The notes under the pieces are model-generated. The model searched no databases, was not told the origin of the DNA, and saw only the letters and a program-made list of their open reading frames with translations. Both the position numbers and the translations under genes were made by a program. DNA of 64,000 nt from Odontocerum albicorne (lineage: Eukaryota; Arthropoda; Insecta; Trichoptera; Odontoceridae): positions 38,717,852 to 38,781,851 of the forward strand of contig OX463849.1 in NCBI GenBank assembly GCA_949825065.1. The letters are read 5' to 3'. Of this stretch, positions 20,690-32,472 are shown piece after piece (the first letter of the stretch is position 1; each line of letters begins with the position of its first letter).

Positions 20690-23329
20690 CTATGGTGGGA
20701 GGCTGTCGTCTGCCGCTTGAGGAGTCGGTGTCGGTGTATAAATAGGTGTAGAAAATGGTGTAGAGAAAGGTGTAGAAAATGGTGTAGAAAATGGTGTAGA
20801 AGACGGGGGGGTATTCAGAGTGACGGGGTCATTTGCAGTTGGGGCGGCGTTTGCGGGTGGGCGTGTGCGGAGAATAGATTTTGGACGTGGGTGCTTGTAG
20901 TTGGTGTTCGCGTTGTAGTTTCCGAGATTTTGTATGACGGGGTTGGGATGTCTTGATATTGAACTGTAAAACCTTTCGGCCAGAGCTCGCATGTGATCGG
21001 GGATAGTTTCGAGTGCGGTGTCCGCGTGGAGTCTAGAGTTACGAACTATGTAGGGCGCGTTTAATATCATGCGGAGGGCTTTGTTTTGAACGATTTGAAT
21101 GTGATTTATCGTGGTTACCGGCGCGTAGCCCCATACCGGAAGGGCGTATGTCAATTGCGGTCTGATGATCGATTTATAAAGATGGAGTTTAGTGCGCGGA
21201 CTTAATTTACTGAATTTACCGACCAATGGGAATAATGATTTTAAAGTTCCGAGAGCTTTTGCTTTTACAATGAGGGCGTGTTTGCGCCACGTGAGTCTAC
21301 TGTCTAAGGTGAGGCCTAAGTATTTCACGTGGTCGGTCCATGGGACGCTCTGGCCGAAGAGTTTTAGAGTTCTGACGGGTTCGATGTATTTGCGTGAGAA
21401 GCGGACTGCTGTGCTTTTGGAGGGATTAATTTTGATCTTCCATTCTGTGCACCATTGCTCCAGAATGGGAATGAAGTCTTGCAGTCGGTTGTGGGAGTCG
21501 GACTCGTATTTGGATGATGAGAGGAATGCTGTGTCGTCGGCGTATTGCGCGGTGATACAGTGTGCGTTAGAAAATTGGGGCATATCGCTCGTATATATAT
21601 TGTACAGGATGGGGGACAGGAGTGCACCTTGGGGCACACCTGCCAGAATGGGGCGCGGGGAGGAGTTTATTCCGTCTATTTTGACGGAGAAGGAGCGATT
21701 TTCTAGAAAGGAGGCGATGATTTGCACTAGTCTAAGTGGAATACCCGTCTTGTGTAGCTTGTATACGAGTCCGTTGTGCCAGACGGTGTCGAAGGCTTTG
21801 GCCACGTCTAGCGAAAGGAGGGTCGTGAGCCCTTTGGCTCTGAAGGATTTGATAATTTGCTCTACAACGCGAAGAAGTTGATGGTTGGTCGAGTGCATCG
21901 GCATAAATCCGTGTTGCGATTCTGGAATGACGTTGCGCGCGTATATTTCAGTCGAGAGACGGTCGAGGATTAATCTCTCGAGCACTTTACCTAGGGTGGA
22001 GAGCAGACTGATCGGTCTGTGATTTTCGGGGATGGCGTGGCTTTTGCCCGGTTTGGGGAACATAATGACATCGGCGTTTTTGAACGGGGTCGGGAAGAAT
22101 TTGTGTCGAAGGCAGGCGTTGAAGATGGCTGTAATGGTGCAGATGGCTTTTTTAGGGAGTTTTTTGAGAGTGAAATTGTTGATTTTATCGGGGCCGGGGG
22201 CTTTTTTATTGATTAGATTTTTTATGATTGTTTGAATTTCTCGTGGTGAGAAGAAGTCTGAGGTGGGGGGGGTTTGTTCGTTGAGTATGTTGACAACTGC
22301 ATTGTCGACCATTGTTGTGTGAGTGGGGTCTGAGAGATCTGTATTTAGCGAGAAGATATTCGCTAGAGAGTCGGCGAAGGTCTCTGCGCGGTCGCGAGCA
22401 GAGAAGACGGTGCCGTTTGGCCCTTGGAGAGAGCTGGGGCGGGGGGGCGTATTTCGGAGGCAACGTGTGAGTTTCCATTTGAGTCCTTCGTTGTATTCGA
22501 GGGACTCGACGAAGTCAGACCATTTATCGTTTCGGATCTGTTGTAAGTGGAATTTTATTTTTTTTACTAATCTGTTATATTCTGCTTTATACGAGGGGAC
22601 AGCTGTGCGTTGCCACAGCTTTCGGATTTTATTTTTCTCCACAATCAGCGTTTTGATGTGTGGAGGAAGGGGGAGTTCGGGTTTGTCGGCGGGTCTCACT
22701 TTTGAAGCGGACGTGAGAGCGGATTTTATGGTGGTTGTGAAGTCGTATATAGCAGTATCGATGGAATTCGTGTCTGGAAAAGTTGTTGGAATTTTAATGC
22801 AGTTGTCTACGTAGGTGGCGAAGTCACCCCACGAGGTGATGTGCCGCGGTGGGGGTGAGGGTGAGAAGGGCGGAAAGCCATCCGTCAAGTGAAGTAGTAC
22901 CGGGTAGTGGTCGGATTGAAGCTGGTGAACAGTCGTCAGATCTGTTTGATAGGGGATGTCATTATGTACGATGATGTCGATGACGTCAGGGCGATGGTTG
23001 GGGTTTAGTGGATAGAGTGTGGGGGACGTAGGTCCGACCACGAAGTATCTCTTACGAGAAGAGATTTCGTCGAGCGTTTTGCCGTGCGCGTTGGGAGTGT
23101 GGCTGTACCAGAAGGGGTGTTTGGCGTTGAGATCTCCTGCTATGATGGTGGGGATGTTATCGGCAAAGAATGAGTCCAGTTCGGTCTCGACAAGTGGGGA
23201 AGATGGGGAGAGATATGTTGCGCACAGTTTGAGGGGGCCGTGATTGGTAGTGTTTACTATGACGCATGAAGCTTCTAAGTTATCGGTGATAGGGCTCCCA
23301 AACAGTCGAAATAGCACATATAAATCCAA
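20690..23329 (-). CDS. Jockey-like non-LTR retrotransposon ORF2: endonuclease (5'-truncated) and reverse transcriptase
   Basis: An 879-codon frame with no internal stops. The first 200 residues are the rear of an APE-type endonuclease: AGDLNAKHPFW, DVIDIIV and the catalytic SDHYPVLLHL. The reverse transcriptase follows, with HRPISLLSTLGKVLERL, QHGFMPMHSTNHQL, LDVAKAFDTVWH, AGVPQGALLSPILYN, the active-site box QYADDTAFL (about residue 610) and VKYLGLTLDSRLTW. The protein ends in a low-complexity tail with four STPF units. The start of the endonuclease is missing. Residues before about ITDNLEA are probably host sequence, so the element is 5'-truncated near 23,285, as is usual for LINEs. Its G+C is much higher than the surroundings. 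The intact frame suggests recent insertion. There is no ORF1 or own promoter, so it cannot be autonomous. Several frames on the opposite strand (for example 21,192-21,881) are shadows. Confidence 0.95.
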   Translation of the reverse strand: MDLYVLFRLFGSPITDNLEASCVIVNTTNHGPLKLCATYLSPSSPLVETELDSFFADNIPTIIAGDLNAKHPFWYSHTPNAHGKTLDEISSRKRYFVVGPTSPTLYPLNPNHRPDVIDIIVHNDIPYQTDLTTVHQLQSDHYPVLLHLTDGFPPFSPSPPPRHITSWGDFATYVDNCIKIPTTFPDTNSIDTAIYDFTTTIKSALTSASKVRPADKPELPLPPHIKTLIVEKNKIRKLWQRTAVPSYKAEYNRLVKKIKFHLQQIRNDKWSDFVESLEYNEGLKWKLTRCLRNTPPRPSSLQGPNGTVFSARDRAETFADSLANIFSLNTDLSDPTHTTMVDNAVVNILNEQTPPTSDFFSPREIQTIIKNLINKKAPGPDKINNFTLKKLPKKAICTITAIFNACLRHKFFPTPFKNADVIMFPKPGKSHAIPENHRPISLLSTLGKVLERLILDRLSTEIYARNVIPESQHGFMPMHSTNHQLLRVVEQIIKSFRAKGLTTLLSLDVAKAFDTVWHNGLVYKLHKTGIPLRLVQIIASFLENRSFSVKIDGINSSPRPILAGVPQGALLSPILYNIYTSDMPQFSNAHCITAQYADDTAFLSSSKYESDSHNRLQDFIPILEQWCTEWKIKINPSKSTAVRFSRKYIEPVRTLKLFGQSVPWTDHVKYLGLTLDSRLTWRKHALIVKAKALGTLKSLFPLVGKFSKLSPRTKLHLYKSIIRPQLTYALPVWGYAPVTTINHIQIVQNKALRMILNAPYIVRNSRLHADTALETIPDHMRALAERFYSSISRHPNPVIQNLGNYNANTNYKHPRPKSILRTRPPANAAPTANDPVTLNTPPSSTPFSTPFSTPFSTPFSTPIYTPTPTPQAADDSLPP

Positions 23330-24339
23330 TCAACTACTCGTAAGCACACGAATGCGATAGGTTGACAAGATATGACGAGAATCAGATTTTTTTATGCTGG
23401 ATTCCCACGTGCTTTTGGGTCGACTGCCACTTGGCTGTAGCATGCCTGCAGTACAACAGGGATTGCATACAAAAAATGACGGTGTCTTAAGTCAAATTGT
23501 TAGGTTGCCTGCCTGCAGCTTCTTTTGACTGTTGGTTGATTGGAAGCATGGAATTATGTAGAATAGGGCCGTGAATTATGGACTACTGTAGTGTAGTTGG
23601 CATCGAACCTTCAAAACAAATAAACCAGAAGAAAATTTTACGGTTTGGCATGAAATTTTTACTGTTGATTGATGGTTACGAAGTATTCATGCGAGACACA
23701 TTAACTTTTTTTTTATAAGCGCATTTAAAACAATTTTGATTTATTGCCTTTTTATAAAAATAGCTTAAGGTTAACTGCTCAGTGCATTCCTACATTTAGT
23801 TACACTGATTCATGATTGAGGCAAATTGCCTATAATTACAACCCAACCAAGACACACGTTATAAATTGCTCTGCATAAACTGTCATTTCTTTACTCAATA
23901 CTGACAAATTACTATTATTAATTATCATAAAAAAATACTTGCAATATGTCATTAAACACACTTGGAAAGATTTACTATTAGTTTAAATTGATTATTTAAG
24001 TATTAAAAAAATAAGTATATTGACACCAATCTGCTAAGAATATTTTTATTATCCTATGTAATTATTATTTTTTATACATCATCGATTATTTTTATACCTT
24101 CATTGGCTTGCTTCAAACAGCGACTTAAAAATACTATGTATATTCAATGACGAAATGCGATTATGAATACTTCTTATTTTTTGTCCTTTCCCATTTTCCT
24201 TGCTCTTTCCTAGTTTTTAGTGATATTTGATACATATATTTTATAGTCATTTAAGAATACTCGAGCATTTTTTCTTTTTTGAAATATCGTTATGGGTTTT
24301 AAATTACTTACGGATCCCATTAAATGTGTATTTTCACGC
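23330..24339. other. Sequence without recognised features
   Basis: I see no gene. A small repeated phrase CTGCAG/GCCTGC occurs around 23,430-23,520. The rest is AT-rich. There is one TACTCGTA octamer at 23,333. Confidence 0.45.
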
Positions 24340-24635
24340 TGAGATGATTTGGGCACGTGGAACGAATGATTGAAGAAATACTAATAAAACAAGTACATAG
24401 AGAAAATGTCAGTGGAATTCGTGTGAAAGGAAGACCAAGGAAAGTATGGTTGGATCAAGTGAATTACATTTTGAAAGAAGAAAACGTAGAAAGTCAGAGA
24501 AATCGAAGAAATTGTATGATAAGGTACATAGACGTGGAGGAGGCTAAGGATGTGTGTCGAGATAGAACGGTTCGATGTTCTGTCCTCTCTGCCTATCCCG
24601 ACAGGGAAGTGACGTGGTGATATGTATGTTTGTAA
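24340..24635 (+). pseudogene. LINE-A C-terminus, longest open copy
   Basis: An 87-codon frame (24,357-24,620) reads MERMIEEILIKQVHREN, then VKGRPRKVWLDQVNYILKEE, SQRNRRNCMIRYIDVEEAKD, then VCRDRTVRCSVLSAYPDREV. The bases just upstream encode RWFGHV with one mismatch. This is the C-terminal tail of an RTE-like insect LINE reverse transcriptase (family pattern: RWFGHVERM, GRPRK.W.DQ, NRR.CM, EEAKE.C.DR, SAYP). The reverse transcriptase core is missing, so this is a 5'-truncated copy. The 74-bp satellite begins about 75 bp beyond its end. Confidence 0.88.
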
Positions 24636-24709
24636 TAATGCGAATACGCAGTGTATACATGTATGTTATGACATAATTGTACAGATGTACGACAGAATAG
24701 ACATCGTTT

Positions 24710-27700
24710 TTAAGGATTCATGTAAACTAAAGATAGAACGTAGTTATTAAGGGTTTATGTAAGTTAAAGACTGAACTAAATTATTAAGGATTCATCTAAA
24801 CTAAAGACAGAACGTAGTTATTAAGGATTTATGTAAGTTAAATACTGAACTAAATTATTAAGGATTCATGTAAACTAAAGACAGAACGTAGTTATTAAGG
24901 ATTTATGTAAGTTAAAGACTGAACTAAATTATTAAGGATTCATGTAAACTAAAGACAGAACGTAGTTATTAAGGATTTATGTAAGTTAAAGACTGAACTA
25001 AATTATTAAGGATTAATCTAAACTAAAGACAGAAAGTAGTTATTAAGGATTTATGTAAGTTAAAGACTGAAATAAATTATTAAGAATTCATGTAAACTAA
25101 ATACAGAACGTAGTTATTAAGGATTTATGTAAGTTAAAGACTGAACTAAATTATTAAGGATTCATGTAAACTAAAGACAGAACGTAGTTATTAAGGATTT
25201 ATGTAAGTTAAAGACTGAACTAAATTATTAAGGATTCATCTAAACTAAAGACAGAACGTAGTTATTAAGGATTTATGTAAGTTAAAGACTGAACTAAATT
25301 ATTAAGGATTCATGTAAACTAAAGACAGAACGTAGTTATTAAGGATTTATGTAAGTTAAAGACTGAACTAAATTATTAAGGATTCATGTAAACTAAAGAC
25401 AGAACGTAGTTATTAAGGATTTATGTAAGTTAAAGACTGAACTAAATTATTAAGGATTCATGTAAACTAAAGACAGAACGTAGTTATTAAGGATTTATGT
25501 AAGTTAAAGACTGAACTAAATTATTAAGGATTCATGTAAACTAAATACAGAACGTAGTTATTAAGGATTTATGTAAGTTAAAGACTGAACTAAATTATTA
25601 AGGATTCATGTAAACTAAAAATAGAACGTAGTTATTAAGGATTTATGTAAGTTAAAGACTGAACTAAATTATTAAGAATTCATGTAAACTAAATACAGAA
25701 CGTAGTTATTAAGGATTTATGTAAGTTAAAGACTGAACTAAATTATTAAGGATTCATGTAAACTAAAGACAGAACGTAGTTATTAAGGATTTATGTAAGT
25801 TAAAAACTGAACTAAATTATTAAGGATTCATGTAAACTAAAGACAGAACGTAGTTATTAAGGATTTATGTAAGTTAAAAACTGAACTAAATTATTAAGGA
25901 TTCATGTAAACTAAAGACAGAACGTAGTTATTAAGGATTTATGTAAGTTAAAGACTGAACTAAATTATTAAGGATTCATGTAAACTAAAGACAGAACGTA
26001 GTTATTAAGGATTTATGTAAGTTAAAAACTGAACTAAATTATTAAGGATTCATGTAAACTAAAGACAGAACGTAGTTATTAAGGATTTATGTAAGTTAAA
26101 GACTGAACTAAATTATTAAGGATTCATGTAAACTAAAGACAGAACGTAGTTATTAAGGATTTATGTAAGTTAAATACTGAACTAAATTATTAAGGATTCA
26201 TGTAAACTAAAGACAGAACGTAGTTATTAAGGATTTATGTAAGTTAAAGACTGAACTAAATTATTAAGGATTCATCTAAACTAAAGACAGAACGTAGTTA
26301 TTAAGGATTTATGTAAGTTAAAGACTGAACTAAATTATTAAGGATTCATGTAAACTAAAGACAGAACGTAGTTATTAAGGATTTATGTAAGTTAAAGACT
26401 GAACTAAATTATTAAGGATTCATGTAAACTAAAGACAGAACGTAGTTATTAAGGATTTATGTAAGTTAAAGACTGAACTAAATTATTAAGGATTCATGTA
26501 AACTAAAGACAGAACGTAGTTATTAAGGATTTATGTAAGTTAAAGACTGAACTAAATTATTAAGGATTCATGTAAACTAAATACAGAACGTAGTTATTAG
26601 GGATTTATGTAAGTTAAAGACTGAACTAAATTATTAAGGATTTATGTAAACTAAAGATAGAACGTAGTTATTAAGGATTTATGTAAGTTAAAGACTGAAC
26701 TAAATTATTAAGAATTCATGTAAACTAAATACAGAACGTAGTTATTAAGGATTTATGTAAGTTAAAGACTGAACTAAATTATTAAGGATTCATGTAAACT
26801 AAAGACAGAACGTAGTTATTAAGGATTTATGTAAGTTAAAGACTGAACTAAATTATTAAGGATTCATGTAAACTAAAGACAGAACGTAGTTATTAAGGAT
26901 TTATGTAAGTTAAAAACTGAACTAAATTATTAAGGATTCATGTAAACTAAAGACAGAACGTAGTTATTAAGGATTTATGTAAGTTAAAAACTGAACTAAA
27001 TTATTAAGGATTCATGTAAACTAAAGACAGAACGTAGTTATTAAGGATTTATGTAAGTTAAAGACTGAACTAAATTATTAAGGATTCATGTAAACTAAAG
27101 ACAGAACGTAGTTATTAAGGATTTATGTAAGTTAAAGACTGAACTAAATTATTAAGGATTCATGTAAACTAAAGACAGAACGTAGTTATTAAGGATTTAT
27201 GTAAGTTAAAGACTGAACTAAATTATTAAGGATTCATGTAAACTAAAGACAGAACGTAGTTATTAAGGATTTATGTAAGTTAAAGACTGAACTAAATTAT
27301 TAAGGATTCATGTAAACTAAAGACAGAACGTAGTTATTAAGGATTTATGTAAGTTAAAGACTGAACTAAATTATTAAGGATTCATGTAAACTAAATACAG
27401 AACGTAGTTATTAAGGATTTATGTAAGTTAAAGACTGAACTAAATTATTAAGGATTTATGTAAACTAAAGATAGAACGTAGTTATTAAGGATTTATGTAA
27501 GTTAAAGACTGAACTAAATTATTAAGAATTCATGTAAACTAAATACAGAACGTAGTTATTAAGGATTTATGTAAGTTAAAGACTGAACTAAATTATTAAG
27601 GATTCATGTAAACTAAAGACAGAACGTAGTTATTAAGGATTTATGTAAGTTAAAGACTGAACTAAATTATTAAGGATTCATGTAAACTAAAGACAGAACG

Positions 27701-28429
27701 TAGTTATTAAGGATTTATGTAAGTTAAAAACTGAACTAAATTATTAAGGATTTATGTAAACTAAAGACAGAACGTAGTTATTAAGGATTTATGTAAGTTA
27801 AAAACTGAACTAAATTATTAAGGATTCATGTAAACTAAAGACAGAACGTAGTTATTAAGGATTTATGTAAGTTAAAGACTGAACTAAATTATTAAGGATT
27901 CATGTAAACTAAAGACAGAACGTAGTTATTAAGGATTTATGTAAGTTAAAGACTGAACTAAATTATTAAGGATTCATGTAAACTAAAGACAGAACGTAGT
28001 TATTAAGGATTTATGTAAGTTAAAGACTGAACTAAATTATTAAGGATTCATGTAAACTAAAGACAGAACGTAGTTATTAAGGATTTATGTAAGTTAAAGA
28101 CTGAACTAAATTATTAAGGATTCATGTAAACTAAAGACAGAACGTAGTTATTAAGGATTTATGTAAGTTAAAGACTGAACTAAATTATTAAGGATTCATG
28201 TAAACTAAAGACAGAACGTAGTTATTAAGGATTTATGTAAGTTAAAGACTGAACTAAATTATTAAGGATTCATGTAAACTAAAGACAGAACGTAGTTATT
28301 AAGGATTTATGTAAGTTAAAAACTGAACTAAATTATTAAGGATTCATGTAAACTAAAGATAGAACGTAGTTATTAAGGATTTATGTAAACTAAAGACAAC
28401 GTAGTTATTAAGGATTCATATAAACTATG
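24710..28429. repeat. Large minisatellite: 74-bp unit made of two 37-bp monomers, about 50 copies
   Basis: The array alternates monomer A (TTAAGGATTTATGTAAGTTA, then AAGACTGAACTAAATTA) and monomer B (TTAAGGATTCATGTAAACTA, then AAGACAGAACGTAGTTA), so the true unit is a 74-bp dimer. About 3.7 kb gives about 50 dimers with very few substitutions. A rare marker variant (AAGAATTCATG) occurs at 25,081, 25,673, 26,709 and 27,523; the spacings are 592, 1,036 and 814, exact multiples of 74 (8, 14 and 11). The two spans starting 26,709 and 27,523 share further variants in order, implying block duplication of about 0.8 kb. The array is non-coding and flanked on both sides by LINE-A 3' ends in the same orientation. 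Confidence 0.97.
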
Positions 28430-28434
28430 AGTAA

Positions 28435-28690
28435 ATCAGAGAGAGAGAAAAACACTCTGAAGCGGTTAGGACTTGTTGAACGAACGGGAGAGGAATAATT
28501 GACAAACATCTACAATATAACGCGCAAGTGAATCGGAACCATGATAGAGGGAGAATCGGATAAAGCATGGTTATAATAAGTAAACGAAATTATCAAAGTA
28601 AAATAATAAGATAAACCGAATGAATGAGGCGAAGGTAACATGAAGTGATAGAAAAGTTTGGCGCTCAACTATTACCTGCCTACTACTATA
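28435..28690 (+). mobile_element. LINE-A 3' fragment, decayed
   Basis: The order CACTCTGAAGCGGTTAGGAC, then TTGTTGAACGAACGGGAGAG, GGTTATAATAAGTAAACG, GAATGAGGCGAAGG and TAGAAAAGTTTGGCGCTC matches LINE-A with many substitutions. It adjoins the right end of the satellite. Confidence 0.6.
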
Positions 28691-30479
28691 GAAATGGATT
28701 GTATAATATATACTCGTATGTGGGTTGTTTTTTTGTGGATATTTCGTTAATTCTAATTTCAACTACAGATTTAAGATATTTTGTAAAGTAAAAAAGTATG
28801 AATGAAAAATTAAAGGAATCGCACATATAATTCGAAATTGAAGAAAAAAATCATTTTTCGTTTATATTGTTTTTTTTAACGCGACAGTTTTCGAAACACT
28901 GCTCTAAAGTTCAAAGAGAAATAATCCAAGTGATAAGTAAATATAAATTACTTAATGTCTGAAAATAAAAAAAAACAAAGATAACACAGTCCGTAAAAAT
29001 ACTTTGGAATTGTATTGTGATACTTTGATACGTATAATATTTTATGATACTTATCTAACTTCAAATTTGTTACAACAGATGGCAATAAATAAACAAGATG
29101 ACATCGTTAGATAACAATGCTCTACAAATTTTAACTTTTTGTTTTTCCACAAAAACGAAATAATATTTACTTTATAGATTTTGAAACGCTGAATACGAAT
29201 ACGCCAATTAAAAGTATGAATTAGCTCCGGTTTACAAGATTTGAACATTGAAAGTAGACCCTCGTTCATTTTTTTTCATGGGACCCAGCTTTAAGAAATG
29301 GGGGTGGTAGCAAAACTTTACTGCGACTGATTAGCGGTTCACATACATTTTTCGTGCTAGGCACAAGAGCTTTTCGGTGAGCCCATTATTTTTGTTTGTA
29401 TGGTCACTCCTAGCGCAGTTCTCCCACTCACATGTCAAGCAACAGTATTTGGTGTACCCACTTTGCAGACCAATTAGTAACGCAATGACTTTCAAATCAC
29501 CACAAATATACCATTCATGTTTCCCGTAGCTTATGCTGCTTAGAAAACATTTTATATTTTTGTAATAACGGTAAAAAAAATACCGATCTGTTTAAAATTA
29601 TACATAGGGCATACGGAATAACATTTGCAGGTTGTTTCCTTGTATAACACACGAAAATCAGAGCCAATCAACACAAGTTAATGTCGTTTTCGAATTCAGC
29701 ATTTCAAAATCAATAGAGAATGACTACTTCGGTAAAAATTTCGTTGGTTAGGAGTGTAATTTAAAAAGAATAATAAAAAAAATATTTTCGAAAACTCACA
29801 AATTATGTCGTTAGGACAACATTTACGTTGCTAACTTAATTTAAACCATGCTGAATGTATATTATTATTAAAGGTAATAGTTAAGCGCATTTTTACCATT
29901 GTTTACCCAAATTGCTTCAGTGTTGTTTGGGCTACCTTTGAAGATGAAACTAAATATGTTGTTTTTTCAGTGATCAATGATTTTTTACTACCGTAAAGGA
30001 AAAATGAGACATAAACAAAAAAAATGTGTTCACTATTAGTGACGTATAATATGTGTATGTCGACGATGCAGTAAGCAATCGCGTGTGTCTTTTCGTACTC
30101 AGCCAGCAAATGCTGGAATGAGTTGCACCCTTGAAAAACACAATGAGTTGCACCCTTGAAAGAACGAGTGAATAGTTGCACCTTCAGAAACGCTCTGAAA
30201 TGTTACCTTCTAAATAGTTAGTGATTTTTTTGTGATTTGGACTCGTTTACTTTCTATCTTTTCGCTAGCGGTGAATTAGGGGTTGTGTGTGTGTTTGTGC
30301 GTTATCTTCTCATCAATTTTTATATTACTGCTTATTTACTCGTATTTACAAATTTTCATTTTGTGGTTTGTATACATGAACGTCATTTTCCATTTTTTTA
30401 TTTTATTTTGATAAAATTTGGACTCCTATCAGCTTGTGGGTTAACTTTTTTTATTTTTTCCACCATTTATTAATTTTGT
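28691..30479. other. AT-rich sequence without a supported gene
   Basis: Short frames occur (29,051-29,269 minus, 29,903-30,181 minus, 30,237-30,473 plus) without recognisable motifs. Around 30,110-30,160 the phrase GAGTTGCACCCTTGAAA is repeated in tandem with a 28-bp period. A less AT-rich patch at 29,290-29,480 is unassigned. Confidence 0.4.
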
Positions 30480-30720
30480 TTTTTTTTATTGTGGGCTGAA
30501 AAACATCTGACGTCCTCGCGACCGGCCTCGCCCTATATTGGTGGAGTGTATCTCGGCCGGGGGAATGTTATGAGATGAGCCCTGGATATTTTGACATCAT
30601 TTATCTTAATTTTTTTTTTTGCTATTTATTCTGAGATACTCGTATACCATATGTGCGATTTCGGAATGTATGTATGTATATACTTTATTGCTATCAATAA
30701 ACCTGTATTTATTTATTTAA
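30480..30720 (+). mobile_element. Probable LINE 3' UTR
   Basis: A G+C-richer block (GACGTCCTCGCGACCGGCCT, then CTCGGCCGGGGGAATG) leads into AT-rich sequence ending TATCAATAAACCTGTATTTA and TTTATTTAAATG. The layout resembles the untranslated 3' end of an insect LINE with a polyadenylation-like AATAAA. The family is not identified. Confidence 0.35.
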
Positions 30721-30724
30721 ATGT

Positions 30725-31142
30725 CTTCTTCCTCTTCCTATAGATCATGATCTGTTTGTTCCGCTTGTTCCCCTTCTTGTGACGTGGATTGCCAGCTGTC
30801 ACGCCATCTCTTCGGAGGTCTTCCCGGTAATCTTCTTCCGGCTGGGTTCCCTCGAAGGGCGACACGTGGAAGTCTGTCGTCTTGCATTCTGTTTACATGT
30901 TCGTTCCAGTATCGCCTTCGTTGTCTTCCCCACCTGACGATGTCTTCCGTACTGCACTTTCTCCTTATTTCGGTGTTTCTGATTCTATCTCTTAGCGTGT
31001 TTCCGGTTATACATCTCAGTGTTTTTTTATTTCCGAGGTTCTCAGGAGAGATTTGGTTCTAGATGTGTCTGCTCTGGTCTCTATTCCGTAGGTGGCTATC
31101 GGTCTCACACATGTATTGTATATTCTGATTTTACTTTTTCTA
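30725..31142 (-). pseudogene. RTE-type LINE reverse transcriptase C-terminal fragment
   Basis: Reading the minus strand from 31,142 gives IRIYNTCVRPIATYGIETRA, then DTSRTKSLLRTSEIKTLRCI, GNTLRDRIRNTEIRRKC, VRWGRQRRRYWNEHVNRMQD and DRLPRVALREG, then LRRDGV. This is the thumb and C-terminal segment of an insect LINE reverse transcriptase (family pattern: CVRPI.TY..E, K.LRT.E.K.LR.I, RW...RR..W..HV.RM). Some positions need frameshifts. The catalytic YADD box is not included. Confidence 0.8.
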
Positions 31143-31189
31143 TTCTCATGTGTTTATTTAAATGTGGTTTAAAAAATCCGTGATTATGA

Positions 31190-31412
31190 AATGACACTCG
31201 AAGATTGTGTCCGCTCTGGAAGACTGATTACCACTGACGATGATCAAATCAACGCTTTGATTGAGAATAACCAGTGTTCTAGAGACTAGAGATTACTGAA
31301 ACACTGAAAATAATGAAAGCCACTGTCCATGAGCGTTTTGTGCAATTTTACGTTTGAATTTGACTTAAAAATAAGACATAACTTTTTGGACAACCTATTA
31401 AAAGAGCAGGTG
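31190..31412 (+). pseudogene. Mariner transposase N-terminal fragment
   Basis: The plus strand encodes LEDCVRSGRLITTDDDQINA, then LIENNQCSRD, a stop, and ATVHERFVQF. This corresponds to the mariner linker and second helix-turn-helix (family pattern: D.PRSGRP, DDQI..L.E.N, S..TV..HL). It is followed by ACTTTTTGGACAACCTATTA, which looks like a mariner inverted end. The catalytic domain is deleted. Confidence 0.72.
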
Positions 31413-31564
31413 TTATGAATCGTTGGGACAGTTGCTGTGTTTTTATGTATCTTACAACAAATAACCCGGTAATTTTATAGGCAGGTGTCTAGTCTCTTTG
31501 GGTTAGAAAAAAATATAACGCCAGTGGGTTAGCTTTAAGCCGTACAATATTTTAGAACCCTCGC

Positions 31565-32200
31565 TTATTATATACATACCATCACGCTTTTTACCTGTTG
31601 GAGTAGGCAGAGGACAGAGCGCCAAACTTTAACATCACGACAAATTTCCTTCGTCTCATTCACATTCATAAGTTTTCTCATAGAGCTCATTCTGTTTCTC
31701 TTCCTCCTTTCCTATCCTTCATCCAAAGTTTCATTCAGTTAGTCCAACGATACTTTTCTCGGCCGTCCTCTAGCACAATTCTCACTTGTGCTTGGATTGT
31801 ATTTTTTTTGTAAAGTATTTTATCACCCATCCATTCAATTTATCCAAACCACCGCAACGTGCTTTTTTCACCCTACTTAACACATCAGTGTTTAGCTCAA
31901 ATTTATCCTTAATAATATTTTTTTATATCATACATCGATACACTACATATTCTTCTCAATGCACGCATTTCCACTGCATTGACTCGGTTATTTTCCTTCA
32001 TTTTCTACGTTTTACTCCCATACATACATTTTGGTACTAATACGCTATTCTGAATCATCATTTTATCAAATCTCGACATTACTTGGTTTGAATATATGCA
32101 TTTTAATGCTCCATTGACTTTGTTTCCTAAAGCAACTCGTCATTCAATATCTCGTTCCACCTTTCTAATTACATTCCATTGTTTTATGTAAACGACCAAT
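31565..32200 (-). pseudogene. LINE-A C-terminal and 3' region, reverse orientation
   Basis: It starts with the conserved 3' terminus (ATACATACCATCACGC, then GGTAGGCAGAGGACAGAGCG) and continues into the reverse complement of the protein tail: GCCGTCCTCTAGCAC gives the G-R-P motif and CATCCAAAGTTTCATTC the linker. It is about 640 bp, longer than most copies, with many stops. Confidence 0.7.
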
Positions 32201-32472
32201 GAAATTGAAGCTGAGTACATAATATACTGACACTCGGTTCAAAATCTAAATTATGCAGCCAATCAGAGCATCCAAAGTAGCTTTTAAGTTCTATTGAAAT
32301 TAGAATGGGGAAGTTTGACATTTGGTTACGTCGGTTTCAGAAAGCCTTGACACATGTGCTTTTACTTCAAAAATGTATCGAAATATTGAAGTTTGACTCG
32401 ATATGGATAAAAATGATTGATTTCGAAGATATTACCTATTTCGAAGATATTCTTACTTTTAAAATGTTGATA
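32201..32472. other. AT-rich sequence without recognised features
   Basis: Nothing is recognisable. The small direct repeat TTTCGAAGATATT occurs twice near 32,420-32,455. Confidence 0.4.

Noticed and set aside
21192..21881. A 229-codon plus-strand gene
   Set aside because: It is antisense to the jockey-like reverse transcriptase and owes its openness to that gene's G+C-rich codons. It has no recognisable motif.
22323..22814. A 163-codon plus-strand gene
   Set aside because: Also an antisense shadow of the jockey-like frame.
24710..28429. A CRISPR array or other repeat-spacer system
   Set aside because: The repeats are contiguous with no unique spacers and the context is a eukaryotic genome full of transposons.
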